A stretch of DNA of 9,475 bases, taken from an uncultured Faecalibacterium sp. (GTDB lineage: Bacteria > Bacillota > Clostridia > Oscillospirales > Ruminococcaceae). Positions 1 to 6,450 of this stretch are shown in pieces (the stretch's first letter is position 1; every line of letters starts with the position of its first letter). Where the stretch lies: the NCBI GenBank assembly GCA_900765705.1, contig CAAFSR010000359.1, positions 1 through 9,475 of the forward strand, given 5' to 3'. A program made the position numbers and the translations under genes. The notes under the pieces are model-generated. The model saw only the letters and a list, made by a program, of their open reading frames with translations, did no database searches and had not been told where the DNA came from.

Positions 1-1
1 G

Positions 2-418
2 CCGGAGGCCGCCGCCGATGTGTACGAGCTGCTGGATACCGGTCTTGGCCGCTGCCGGATGTGCGTAGCCGCCCCGGCGGGCTACCGCGACGACCCCAGC
101 CGCCCGGTGCGGGTGGCCACCAAGTTCGTCAACATTGCTAAGCGCTACTACGCCTCCATGGGGCGGGATATCGATATCGTCAAGCTGAACGGCTCCATTG
201 AGCTGGCACCCATCCTTGGGCTTTCGGACGTCATCGTGGACATCGTGGAGACCGGCACCACCCTGCGGGAGAACGGCCTGCAGGTGGTCACCGAGTTTAT
301 GCCCATCTCGGCGCGGTTCATCGCCAACAAGGCCAGCTACCAGTTCAAGCACCGGCAGATGGATACCATGCTGGAAAAGCTGCGCGACACCTTGCACAAG
401 CAGGAGGAAGAAAAATGA
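2..418 (+). CDS. hisG: ATP phosphoribosyltransferase, short form (HisG_S), 5' end missing
   Basis: Catalyses the first committed step of histidine synthesis, joining ATP and PRPP to give phosphoribosyl-ATP, in the cytoplasm. The reading frame is open from the window edge, so the true start lies upstream; about 138 codons are visible. The signature DIVETGTTL, the PRPP-binding segment, lies near bases 239-262, preceded by NGSIELAPILGLSD and followed by a C-terminal helix rich in K and E. The protein stops soon after this region and has no C-terminal ACT-like regulatory domain, so it is the short form. Short HisG enzymes are known to work in a hetero-octamer with HisZ, which should be encoded nearby but is not in view. 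The stop codon overlaps the hisD start (ATGA), suggesting translational coupling. Identification is firm; the N-terminal half cannot be judged. Confidence 0.95.
   Translation, partial: PEAAADVYELLDTGLGRCRMCVAAPAGYRDDPSRPVRVATKFVNIAKRYYASMGRDIDIVKLNGSIELAPILGLSDVIVDIVETGTTLRENGLQVVTEFMPISARFIANKASYQFKHRQMDTMLEKLRDTLHKQEEEK
402..407 (+). promoter_or_regulatory. Shine-Dalgarno site of hisD
   Basis: AGGAGG lies inside the 3' end of hisG with a 7-base spacer to the ATG at 415. It supports that start and efficient re-initiation after hisG. Confidence 0.85.
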
Positions 419-1692
419 TCAGGCTGTATAATTTTGACGAGCTGAAACCGGAAGAGATCCTGAACCGGGACATCCGCGCCGAAAAGAACGTGGAGGACGT
501 GGTGGACGCCATCATTGCGGACGTGCGCGCCCGGGGCGATGAGGCCCTGAAGGACTACGCCCTGAAATTTGACGGCGCAGAGATCGAAAATTTACAGGTG
601 ACGCAGGCCGAGATCGACGAAGCCTTTGCGGGCATGGACCCGTACTTTCTGGAAACCCTGCGGCAGGCGGCGGAGAACATTGAGCAGTTCCACCGCCAGC
701 AGGTGCACAAGAATTTTGTGATGAACGACCGCCCCGGCATTGTACTGGGGCAGAAATACACCCCCATTGAAAAGGCCGGTGTCTATGTGCCCGGCGGCAC
801 GGCGGCGTACCCTTCCACCGTGCTCATGGACGTTATCCCCGCCAAGGTGGCCGGGGTGTCCGAGATCGTCATGACCACCCCCGCCGGGAAGGACGGCAAG
901 GTGAATCCGGTCATTCTGGCCGCTGCCGCCACCGCCGGGGTGACCAGAATTTTCAAGACCGGCGGCGCACAGGCTGTGGCGGCGCTGGCCTACGGCACCC
1001 AGAGCATCCCGGCGGTGGATAAGATCGTAGGCCCCGGCAACATCTACGTTGCCACCGCCAAGCGCAAGGTGTTCGGCAAGGTGGGCATTGATATGATCGC
1101 AGGCCCCAGCGAGATCTTGGTGCTGGCAGACGGCAGCTGCAACCCCGCGTGGGTGGCGGCAGACCTGCTGAGTCAGGCGGAGCACGACAGGCTGGCAAGC
1201 CCGGTGCTTGTCACCGACAGCGCAGCCCTTGCCAAAGCCGTACAGGCGGAGCTGGAGGTGCAGATCCCGCAGCTGCCCCGCGCCGCCATTGCCCGCGCCA
1301 GCGTGGACGACAACGGCAAGATCATCCTCTGCACCGACCTGCACAAGGCCATTGAAGCCTGCAACATCATTGCGCCGGAGCACTTGGAGGTGTGCGTAGA
1401 GGACCCCTTCGGGGTGCTGAACGAGATCCGCAACGCGGGCAGCATCTTCCTTGGGCGCAACGTACCAGAGGCGCTGGGCGATTACTTTGCAGGGCCAAAC
1501 CACACCCTGCCCACCAGCGGCACCGCACGCTTTTCCAGCCCGCTGGGCGTGGACGACTTTGTAAAGAAGTCCAGCTTTCTCTACTACACCCGCGACGCGC
1601 TGGAAACCGTTGCGCCCCGCATTGCAGACTTTGCCGAGCGCGAGGGGCTGCACGCCCACGCCCGCAGCGTGACCATACGGTATGAGAAGTGA
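415..1692 (+). CDS. hisD: histidinol dehydrogenase
   Basis: Zinc enzyme that oxidises L-histidinol to L-histidine in two NAD-dependent steps, the last reactions of the pathway. The 425-residue length is normal for the family. Visible motifs in order are a VPGGTAAYPS segment (125-134), the GPGNIYVATAKR signature (206-217), AGPSEILVLADG (229-240), SQAEHD (253-258) with probable zinc ligands Q254 and H257, PEHLE with the catalytic Glu/His pair E322 and H323, GDYFAGPNHTLPT with D356, and H415 near the C-terminus. By homology D356 and H415 complete the zinc site. The ATG overlaps the hisG stop and has a perfect AGGAGG at 402-407, seven bases upstream. The stop codon is immediately followed by an R1 repeat that separates this gene from hisC by 131 bases. 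Confidence 0.98.
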   Translation: MIRLYNFDELKPEEILNRDIRAEKNVEDVVDAIIADVRARGDEALKDYALKFDGAEIENLQVTQAEIDEAFAGMDPYFLETLRQAAENIEQFHRQQVHKNFVMNDRPGIVLGQKYTPIEKAGVYVPGGTAAYPSTVLMDVIPAKVAGVSEIVMTTPAGKDGKVNPVILAAAATAGVTRIFKTGGAQAVAALAYGTQSIPAVDKIVGPGNIYVATAKRKVFGKVGIDMIAGPSEILVLADGSCNPAWVAADLLSQAEHDRLASPVLVTDSAALAKAVQAELEVQIPQLPRAAIARASVDDNGKIILCTDLHKAIEACNIIAPEHLEVCVEDPFGVLNEIRNAGSIFLGRNVPEALGDYFAGPNHTLPTSGTARFSSPLGVDDFVKKSSFLYYTRDALETVAPRIADFAEREGLHAHARSVTIRYEK

Positions 1693-1817
1693 CCCTCTCA
1701 GGCGCTTGCGCGCCAGCTCCCCCGAGAGGGGGAGCTTTGGGAGCGGAAACCGAAAGATGCAAAAAAGCTCCCCCTTTGGGGGAGCTGGCAAAGCCGTAAG
1801 GCTTTGACTGAGAGGGT
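1692..1817. repeat. R1 intergenic repeat, complete copy 1 (hisD-hisC gap)
   Basis: A palindromic element fills the gap between hisD and hisC. Outer arms ACCCTCTCA (1692-1700) and TGAGAGGGT (1809-1817) pair perfectly. Inside are three hairpins. AGCTCCCCC (1715-1723) pairs with 1728-1736 around a GAGA loop. AGCTCCCCC (1766-1774) pairs with 1778-1786 around TTT. CAAAGCC (1789-1795) pairs with 1800-1806 around GTAA. The copy at 8901-8980 has the same left arm (CCCTCTCAGGC...CGCCAGCTCCCCC) and right arm (GGGGGAGCTGGC...CCGTAAGG...GACTGAGAGGG), but lacks the roughly 45 bases found here between the two GCTCCCCC hairpins. The right end supplies GAGAGGG, seven bases before the hisC ATG. No coding capacity or transposase is present. 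It could be a miniature mobile element or a structured RNA; which one cannot be told from two copies. Confidence 0.85.
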
Positions 1818-1823
1818 TTTTAT

Positions 1824-2885
1824 ATGAGTCGTTTTCTTTCCCCTGTCCTGTCCGCTGTTACCCCCTACACCCCCGGGGAGCAGCCGCAGGATCAGCAGTA
1901 TATCAAACTGAATACCAACGAAAGCCCCTATCTGCCATCCCCCCGGGTGGTGGCAGCCGTGAGCGAGGCCGAGGTGGAAAAACTGCGCCTTTACTCCGAC
2001 CCCGCCTGTGCCCAGCTGCTGCGCACGGCGGCGGCGCATTTCGGCCTGCAGCCGGAGCAGATCATGCCCGGCAACGGCAGCGACGAGAACCTGTTCTTTG
2101 CGCTGCGGGCCTTCTGTGACGAAAATCACCCGCTGGCCTTTGCGGACATCACCTACGGCTGCTACGGCGTGTGGTGCAGCCTGCTGCACATCCCCACCCA
2201 TATCATCCCGTTAAAAGAGGATTTCACCCTTGACCCCGCCGATTACTACGGCCTGCACCAGACCATCGTCATTGCAAACCCCAACGCCCCCACCGGGCTG
2301 TACCTGCCCCGGGAGGCCATCGAGGGCATTTTGCAGGCAAACCCGGACAACGTGGTCATTGTGGACGAGGCCTATGTGGACTTTGGCGGCGAGAGCTGCG
2401 TGCCGCTTATCGACCAATACGACAACCTGCTGGTGGTGCAGACCTTTTCCAAATCCCGGCAGCTGGCGGGGGCCCGGCTGGGGCTTGCCATGGGCAGCGC
2501 GGCATTGATCGCAGACCTGAACCGGGTCAAGTTCAGCCTGAACCCCTACAACATCAACCGCCTGACTTTAAAGGCCGGGCAGGCTGCGCTGGAGGATACC
2601 GCCTACTTTGATAAGACCCGTGCCGCCATTATGGACACCCGCGCATGGACAAGTCATCAGCTTGCTGCCCGGGGCTTTGCCGTGCTGGACAGCCGCGCAA
2701 ACTTTGTGTTTGCCAGCACAGAGCGGATAAACGGCGGTGAGCTATACAGAAAGTTAAAGAAAAACGGCATTCTGGTGCGGCATTTTAATGCGCTGCGCAT
2801 TGAAAACTGGCTGCGCATCACCATCGGCACGCCGGAGCAGATGCAGGCGCTGATGGATGCTGTAGACAAGATTTTGGAGGTGTGA
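1824..2885 (+). CDS. hisC: histidinol-phosphate aminotransferase
   Basis: PLP-dependent class II aminotransferase that converts imidazole acetol phosphate and glutamate into L-histidinol phosphate, step 7 of the pathway. It has 353 residues, typical of HisC. Motifs are KLNTNESPY near the N-terminus (28-36), GNGSDENL (83-90) that helps hold the cofactor phosphate, NPNAPTG (152-158), VDEAY with D181 contacting the pyridine nitrogen, and TFSKSRQLAGARLG, where K210 is the expected Schiff-base lysine. The ATG at 1824 follows GAGAGGG (1810s), which is the right end of the R1 repeat, so the ribosome site is repeat-derived. The gene runs into hisB, whose ribosome site lies within its last codons. Related aminotransferases can look similar, but the his context and N-terminal motif make HisC very likely. 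Confidence 0.96.
   Translation: MSRFLSPVLSAVTPYTPGEQPQDQQYIKLNTNESPYLPSPRVVAAVSEAEVEKLRLYSDPACAQLLRTAAAHFGLQPEQIMPGNGSDENLFFALRAFCDENHPLAFADITYGCYGVWCSLLHIPTHIIPLKEDFTLDPADYYGLHQTIVIANPNAPTGLYLPREAIEGILQANPDNVVIVDEAYVDFGGESCVPLIDQYDNLLVVQTFSKSRQLAGARLGLAMGSAALIADLNRVKFSLNPYNINRLTLKAGQAALEDTAYFDKTRAAIMDTRAWTSHQLAARGFAVLDSRANFVFASTERINGGELYRKLKKNGILVRHFNALRIENWLRITIGTPEQMQALMDAVDKILEV
2876..2880 (+). promoter_or_regulatory. Shine-Dalgarno site that fixes the hisB start
   Basis: GGAGG at 2876-2880 has a 7-base spacer to the ATG at 2888. An in-frame GTG at 2882 is only one base from the site and is therefore unlikely to be the start. Confidence 0.8.
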
Positions 2886-2887
2886 CC

Positions 2888-3484
2888 ATGGCAGAGCGCA
2901 CAGTAACGCTGGAACGCAGTACCAACGAGACCCAGATCGAGCTGAGCCTTGATCTGGACGGCACCGGCCGCTACGAGATCGACACCGGATGCGGTTTTTT
3001 GAACCACATGCTGGAATTGTTTGCCCGGCACGGGAGGTTTGATCTGGTGCTCACCTGCCACGGCGATGTGCAGGTGGACTACCACCACACCACCGAGGAC
3101 GTGGGCATTGCGCTGGGGCAGGCCTTTGCCCGGGCGCTGGGCGAGATGCGCGGCATCTACCGCTACGGCAGCTTCTACCTGCCCATGGACGAGGCACTGG
3201 TGCTGTGCGCGGTGGATCTTTCCGGCCGGTGCACCCTGAACTGGGACATCCGCTGCCGGACCGAAAAGGTGGGCGATTTTGACGTGGAGTGCGCCAAGGA
3301 GTTCTGGTACGGCTTTGCCCGCAGTGTGCCCGCCACCGTCCACTTTGTGCAGTTTGCGGGCGAGAACACCCACCACATTCTGGAAGCCTGCTTCAAGGGC
3401 GCGGGCCACGCGCTGGCCGAGGCGGTGCGCATCGATGCGGCACACCGGGACGAGATCCCCTCCACGAAAGGACTGCTGGTATGA
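2888..3484 (+). CDS. hisB: imidazoleglycerol-phosphate dehydratase (monofunctional)
   Basis: Dehydrates imidazole glycerol phosphate to imidazole acetol phosphate, step 6. The 198-residue protein is the single-domain form and lacks the HAD phosphatase domain fused to it in enterobacteria, consistent with a separate phosphatase gene at the end of this operon. Family motifs are FLNHML (37-42), the metal-binding DYHHTTEDVGIALG (64-77), a second metal-binding THHILEACFKGAGHALAEA-like block (161-179) and the C-terminal PSTKG (191-195). The known enzyme is a manganese-dependent 24-mer. I chose the ATG at 2888 because of the GGAGG spacing. The stop overlaps the hisH start as ATGA. Confidence 0.97.
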   Translation: MAERTVTLERSTNETQIELSLDLDGTGRYEIDTGCGFLNHMLELFARHGRFDLVLTCHGDVQVDYHHTTEDVGIALGQAFARALGEMRGIYRYGSFYLPMDEALVLCAVDLSGRCTLNWDIRCRTEKVGDFDVECAKEFWYGFARSVPATVHFVQFAGENTHHILEACFKGAGHALAEAVRIDAAHRDEIPSTKGLLV

Positions 3485-4089
3485 TCGCCATTCTTGATTA
3501 CGGCGTGGGCAACCTGTTCAGCCTGCGTTCCAGTTTACAGCAGCTGGGGCTGCAGGCGGTGGTCACCGCCGATGCCGATACCATCCGCGCCGCCGACCGG
3601 CTTATCCTGCCGGGGGTGGGCGCGTTCGGGGATGCCATGGCAAAGCTTACCGCCACCGGCCTTGTGCCGGTGCTGAAGGAGCAGGCCCAGCAAAAGCCGC
3701 TGCTGGGCATCTGCCTTGGGATGCAGCTGCTGTTTGAAAAAAGTTACGAATACGGCGAGCACGCCGGACTGGGCTTCATCAAAGGCGCGGTCTGCCCGCT
3801 GGGGCCCGACCTTGCGGACAAAAACCTGAAGGTACCGCAGATGGGCTGGAACGCTTTGCACATCGTAAAGGACGATGCACTGTTCCGCTACATCCGCGAG
3901 GGCGAGTATGTGTACTACGTCCACAGCTACTACGGCAAAAACTGCGCCGAAAGCACCCTTGCCGTCAGCGATTATTCCATCCCGGTCACCGGCGCGGTGC
4001 GGGCGGGGCGGGTGTACGGCACCCAGTTCCACCCGGAAAAGAGCGGCGATACCGGCCTGCGGATCCTCAAGGCATTTGCGGAGCTATAA
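3481..4089 (+). CDS. hisH: imidazole glycerol phosphate synthase, glutaminase subunit
   Basis: Class I glutamine amidotransferase that releases ammonia from glutamine and passes it to HisF, forming IGP synthase (step 5). It has 202 residues, the normal size. Visible are ILDYGVGNL at the N-terminus, the oxyanion region LPGVGAFGDAM (43-53), the nucleophile elbow GICLGMQ with C78, and TQFHPEKS with H184 and E186 completing the catalytic triad. The open frame extends upstream into hisB, but the ATG at 3481 is chosen because ILDYGVGN is the usual N-terminus, GAAAGGA lies at 3466-3472 with an 8-base spacer, and the start overlaps the hisB stop by four bases. An R1 fragment and an R2 element separate it from hisA, unlike its close coupling to hisB. 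Confidence 0.97.
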   Translation: MIAILDYGVGNLFSLRSSLQQLGLQAVVTADADTIRAADRLILPGVGAFGDAMAKLTATGLVPVLKEQAQQKPLLGICLGMQLLFEKSYEYGEHAGLGFIKGAVCPLGPDLADKNLKVPQMGWNALHIVKDDALFRYIREGEYVYYVHSYYGKNCAESTLAVSDYSIPVTGAVRAGRVYGTQFHPEKSGDTGLRILKAFAEL

Positions 4090-4106
4090 CCCTCTCAGTC
4101 AACGCC
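4088..4106 (-). repeat. R1 repeat fragment, one arm only
   Basis: Directly overlapping the hisH stop codon is a sequence whose reverse complement reads GGCGTTGACTGAGAGGG. This matches the right arm of R1 (GGCGTGACTGAGAGGG at 8963-8978). The GCTCCCCC hairpin and the other arm are absent here, so this is a truncated or remodelled copy in reverse orientation. CCCTCTC (4090-4096) can also pair with GAGAGGG at 4221-4227, on the far side of the R2 element. Confidence 0.65.
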
Positions 4107-4117
4107 GGAGCAGGATG

Positions 4118-4230
4118 ATTTTGAATGCCCTCCGCTTGCGCTCTGGGCATATTCAGCGGAAAAATTATTTTTAATTTCGCGTTTGTCGCGGTCTGCGGAC
4201 CGCTCCAAACGCATTTTCACGAGAGGGGTC
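4118..4230 (+). repeat. R2 structured repeat, copy 1 (hisH-hisA gap)
   Basis: This stretch shares blocks, in the same order, with 8780-8893: TGAATGC, GCATATTCAGCGGAAAA, TTATTTT, GTCTGCGGAC, GCTCC, CATTTTCACG and a final GGGTC. Hairpin 1 pairs TGAATGCCC (4122-4130) with GGGCATATTCA (4145-4155), leaving a two-base AT bulge. An AT-rich linker follows. Hairpin 2 pairs GCGTTTG (4179-4185) with CAAACGC (4206-4212), then GCGGTC (4188-4193) with GACCGC (4198-4203), around a TGCG loop and a symmetric TC/TC internal loop. The end of the element contains GAGAGGGG, the apparent ribosome site of hisA. No open frame of note lies within it. Whether it acts as RNA, as a mobile element or both is unknown. Confidence 0.75.
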
Positions 4231-4237
4231 ATACTGT

Positions 4238-4957
4238 ATGCAGCTATTTCCAGCCATTGACCTGCGGGGCGGGCAGGTGGTGCGCCTGACACAGGGCGAC
4301 TACGACCGTATGACCGTTTACGGGCAGGACCCCTGCGCGCAGGCACGCAGCTTTTTGGCCGCCGGGGCAAAAAATCTTCATGTAGTGGACTTGGACGGTG
4401 CCAAGGACGGCACCCTTTCCAACTACGACACCATTGCCGCGCTGGCAAAGCAGGGCGGCTTGTACATCGAGGTAGGCGGCGGCATCCGCACCGAGGAGCG
4501 CATTGAAAAATATCTCTCCCTTGGGGTGGGGCGCTGCATTCTGGGCAGCGTGGCGGTAACGGATTTCGCCTTTACCGCCCGGATGCTGCAAAAATACGGC
4601 GATAAAATTGCCGTGGGCGTGGACGCCAAGGACGGCTATGTGGCCATCCACGGGTGGAAGGAGGTCAGCACCGAGCCGGGCGTGGCCTTCTGCAAGCGGC
4701 TGGCAGAGGCCGGCTGCACCGCCATCATCTACACCGACATTGCCTGTGACGGCGCGATGCAGGGCACAAACCTGCCCCTGTACCGGCAGTTGGAGGCCGA
4801 AGTGCCCGGGGTGGCCTTTACGGCCAGCGGCGGCATCTCCTCCGAGGCGGAGCTGCTGGAGCTGCAGCAGATGGGCACGGCAGCGGCTATTCTGGGCAAA
4901 AGCCTGTACACCGGCGCGCTGGACCTTGCCCGCTGCGTACAGCTGGTGCAGAACTGA
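4238..4957 (+). CDS. hisA: ProFAR isomerase (HisA)
   Basis: TIM-barrel isomerase that converts ProFAR to PRFAR by an Amadori rearrangement, step 4. It has 239 residues, normal for the family. The catalytic acid/base residue is D8 in PAIDLRGG, and the second half-barrel carries VDAKDG with D129 and YTDIACDGAMQG with T166. Phosphate-binding loops are EVGGGIRT (78-85) and ASGGISS (196-202), the duplicated half-barrel signature shared with HisF. The SRTL-type substitutions of PriA enzymes were not evident, and no trp context exists here, so plain HisA is preferred. The ATG follows GAGAGGGG (4221-4228), the tail of the R2 repeat, at a rather long spacing. hisF follows after 15 bases. Confidence 0.96.
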   Translation: MQLFPAIDLRGGQVVRLTQGDYDRMTVYGQDPCAQARSFLAAGAKNLHVVDLDGAKDGTLSNYDTIAALAKQGGLYIEVGGGIRTEERIEKYLSLGVGRCILGSVAVTDFAFTARMLQKYGDKIAVGVDAKDGYVAIHGWKEVSTEPGVAFCKRLAEAGCTAIIYTDIACDGAMQGTNLPLYRQLEAEVPGVAFTASGGISSEAELLELQQMGTAAAILGKSLYTGALDLARCVQLVQN

Positions 4958-4972
4958 GAAAGAGGGGTCTTT

Positions 4973-5728
4973 ATGATAACCAAACGCATCATCCCCTGTC
5001 TGGACGTGCGCAATGGCCGGGTGGTAAAGGGCACGAACTTTGAGGGCATCAAAGATGTGGCCGACCCGGTGGAGATGGCAAAGCTGTACAACGCCGCCGG
5101 GGCGGACGAGCTGGTGTTCTACGATATCACCGCCAGCTTTGAGGGACGCGCCCTCTTTACCGATATCCTGACCCGGGTGGCGGGGGAAATTTTTATCCCC
5201 CTGACCGTGGGCGGCGGCATCAACACGCTGGAAGATTTTGACCGGGTGCTGAAATGCGGCGCGGATAAGGTAAGCGTCAACTCCGGTGCGCTGAAGGACC
5301 CCGGGCTCATCCCCGCCGCCGCCCAGCGCTACGGCAACCAGTGCGTGGTACTTTCGGCAGACGTAAAGCGGGTAAACGGGCAGTTCCGGGTGTTCGCCAA
5401 GGGCGGGCGCGAGGATACCGGCCGGGATGCGCTGGACTGGGTAAGCTGGTGCGCCGCCCACGGCGCGGGCGAAATATGTCTGAACAGCATCGACACCGAC
5501 GGCGTGCGCAGCGGCTTCGACCTTGAAATGCTGGACGCAGTGGCCGCCCGGGTGGATATCCCCATCATTGCCAGCGGCGGCGCAGGCAAAAAGGAGGATT
5601 TTCTGGAGCTGTTCCGGCACAAGGGCATCGACGCCGGGCTGGCGGCGGGCATCTTCCACCAGAAGCTGCTGGGCATCCGGGAGCTGAAGGAGTACCTGAA
5701 CGCCAACGGCGTGGAGATGCGGCTGTAA
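4973..5728 (+). CDS. hisF: imidazole glycerol phosphate synthase, cyclase subunit
   Basis: TIM-barrel cyclase subunit that takes ammonia from HisH and PRFAR to give imidazole glycerol phosphate plus AICAR, which feeds purine synthesis. It has 251 residues, the usual length. The two catalytic aspartates are visible at canonical positions, D11 in IIPCLDVRNGRVVKG and D130 in VVLSADVKR. Phosphate-binding loops are LTVGGGIN (77-84) and IASGGAG (199-205). The start has GAGGGG (4962-4967) five bases upstream. The gene belongs to the same transcript as hisA; after it comes an AT-rich gap with a probable extra promoter before hisIE. Confidence 0.98.
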   Translation: MITKRIIPCLDVRNGRVVKGTNFEGIKDVADPVEMAKLYNAAGADELVFYDITASFEGRALFTDILTRVAGEIFIPLTVGGGINTLEDFDRVLKCGADKVSVNSGALKDPGLIPAAAQRYGNQCVVLSADVKRVNGQFRVFAKGGREDTGRDALDWVSWCAAHGAGEICLNSIDTDGVRSGFDLEMLDAVAARVDIPIIASGGAGKKEDFLELFRHKGIDAGLAAGIFHQKLLGIRELKEYLNANGVEMRL

Positions 5729-5743
5729 AAACGCATAAAGGTC

Positions 5744-5772
5744 TTGCATTTTTGTCTTGAATACGATAAAAT
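5744..5772 (+). promoter_or_regulatory. probable internal sigma-A promoter upstream of hisIE
   Basis: In the AT-rich gap between hisF and hisIE, TTGCAT (5744-5749) and TAAAAT (5767-5772) are separated by exactly 17 bases, close to the TTGACA/TATAAT consensus. The hisIE ATG is 35 bases beyond the -10. The composition contrasts sharply with the GC-rich genes on either side. A small hairpin TCCCC/GGGGA (5781-5785 with 5790-5794) follows and includes the first bases of the ribosome site. Transcription from here is inferred only. Confidence 0.6.
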
Positions 5773-5806
5773 ATACATTATCCCCATCCGGGGAGGGAGA
5801 ACCGTT

Positions 5807-6442
5807 ATGGAGCTGAAATTTGATGAAAAAGGCCTGATCCCCGCCATCGTGCAGGATCACTACACAAAACAGGTGCTCACCCTTGCCTACATGAATGCCG
5901 AAACGCTGGCGCTGACCATTGCCGAAGGGCGCACCGTGTTCTGGAGCCGCAGCCGTCAGGAGATCTGGCGCAAGGGCGAGACCAGCGGCAACGTGCAGCG
6001 GGTGGTGTCCATTACCGCCGACTGCGACGCCGATGCGCTGGTGGTGGAGGTAGTGAAGGACGGCCCTGCCTGCCATACCGGGGCGGAGAGCTGCTTTTTC
6101 AACGAGGTGTATGTCTCCCCGGAGCTGAAGCAGTTCAGCTGGCAGGGGCTGTACGAGCTCATCAAGGGCCGCAAGGACACCCCCACGGCCGGCAGCTACA
6201 CCACCTACCTGTTTGAAAAGGGCAAGGAGAAGATCCTGAAAAAGGTGGGCGAGGAGTGCACCGAGGTCATTATTGCGGGCGAAAAGGAGGACAAGGCGGA
6301 AACGGTCTACGAGATCAGCGACCTTGCCTACCATGTGCTGGTGCTGATGGTCAGCGCGGGCATCACCGTAGAGGATGTGACCCGGGAGCTGGAAAAGCGC
6401 CATGTCATCGACCACAAGGTCAAGCAGGAAAGGATGCAGTGA
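5807..6442 (+). CDS. hisI: bifunctional phosphoribosyl-AMP cyclohydrolase / phosphoribosyl-ATP pyrophosphatase
   Basis: Fused HisIE carrying out steps 2 and 3. The HisI half (about 1-110) opens the adenine ring of PR-AMP; the HisE half (about 113-205) hydrolyses PR-ATP. The 211-residue length fits the fusion. In HisI, FWSRSRQEIWRKGETSGN (45-62) is the signature, DCDAD (72-76) gives three magnesium aspartates and zinc ligand C73, and C89 and C96 complete the zinc site with the family's usual 16 and 7 residue spacing. HisE shows EKILKKVGEECTEVIIA (141-157) and SDLAYHVLVLM (171-181), the MazG-like helical core. An in-frame TTG lies upstream at 5744, but it falls in the promoter; the ATG at 5807 has GGGAGGGAG just upstream. 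Confidence 0.96.
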   Translation: MELKFDEKGLIPAIVQDHYTKQVLTLAYMNAETLALTIAEGRTVFWSRSRQEIWRKGETSGNVQRVVSITADCDADALVVEVVKDGPACHTGAESCFFNEVYVSPELKQFSWQGLYELIKGRKDTPTAGSYTTYLFEKGKEKILKKVGEECTEVIIAGEKEDKAETVYEISDLAYHVLVLMVSAGITVEDVTRELEKRHVIDHKVKQERMQ

Positions 6443-6450
6443 GAAGCCCT

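Noticed and set aside
592..1791. 399-codon minus-strand open frame opposite hisD
   Set aside because: It is a compositional shadow of hisD and runs through the R1 repeat, with no family resemblance or ribosome site.
1692..1817. Operon-ending intrinsic terminator between hisD and hisC
   Set aside because: GC-rich hairpins are present, but they lack a T tract directly after the stems, and hisC would then have no visible promoter. Partial attenuation remains possible.
1692..1823. tRNA gene, T-box leader or known riboswitch in the hisD-hisC gap
   Set aside because: No cloverleaf, anticodon arm or T-box motif (TGGNACCGCG-like) was seen; the structure is explained by R1.
3289..3480. N-terminal extension of HisH into hisB
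   Set aside because: The frame is open, but the extension is hisB sequence in another frame. HisH proteins begin at ILDYGVGN, and a good ribosome site precedes the ATG at 3481.
4090..4230. CRISPR-like or tandem array
   Set aside because: The repeated blocks occur once per locus and are not regularly spaced, and no spacers or cas genes are present.
4244..6415. Very long open frame on the minus strand (723 codons) opposite hisA, hisF and hisIE
   Set aside because: It lies antisense to three well-identified genes. Its translation is full of His, Gly, Ala and Val with no recognisable domain, as expected from GC-rich codon bias on the other strand.
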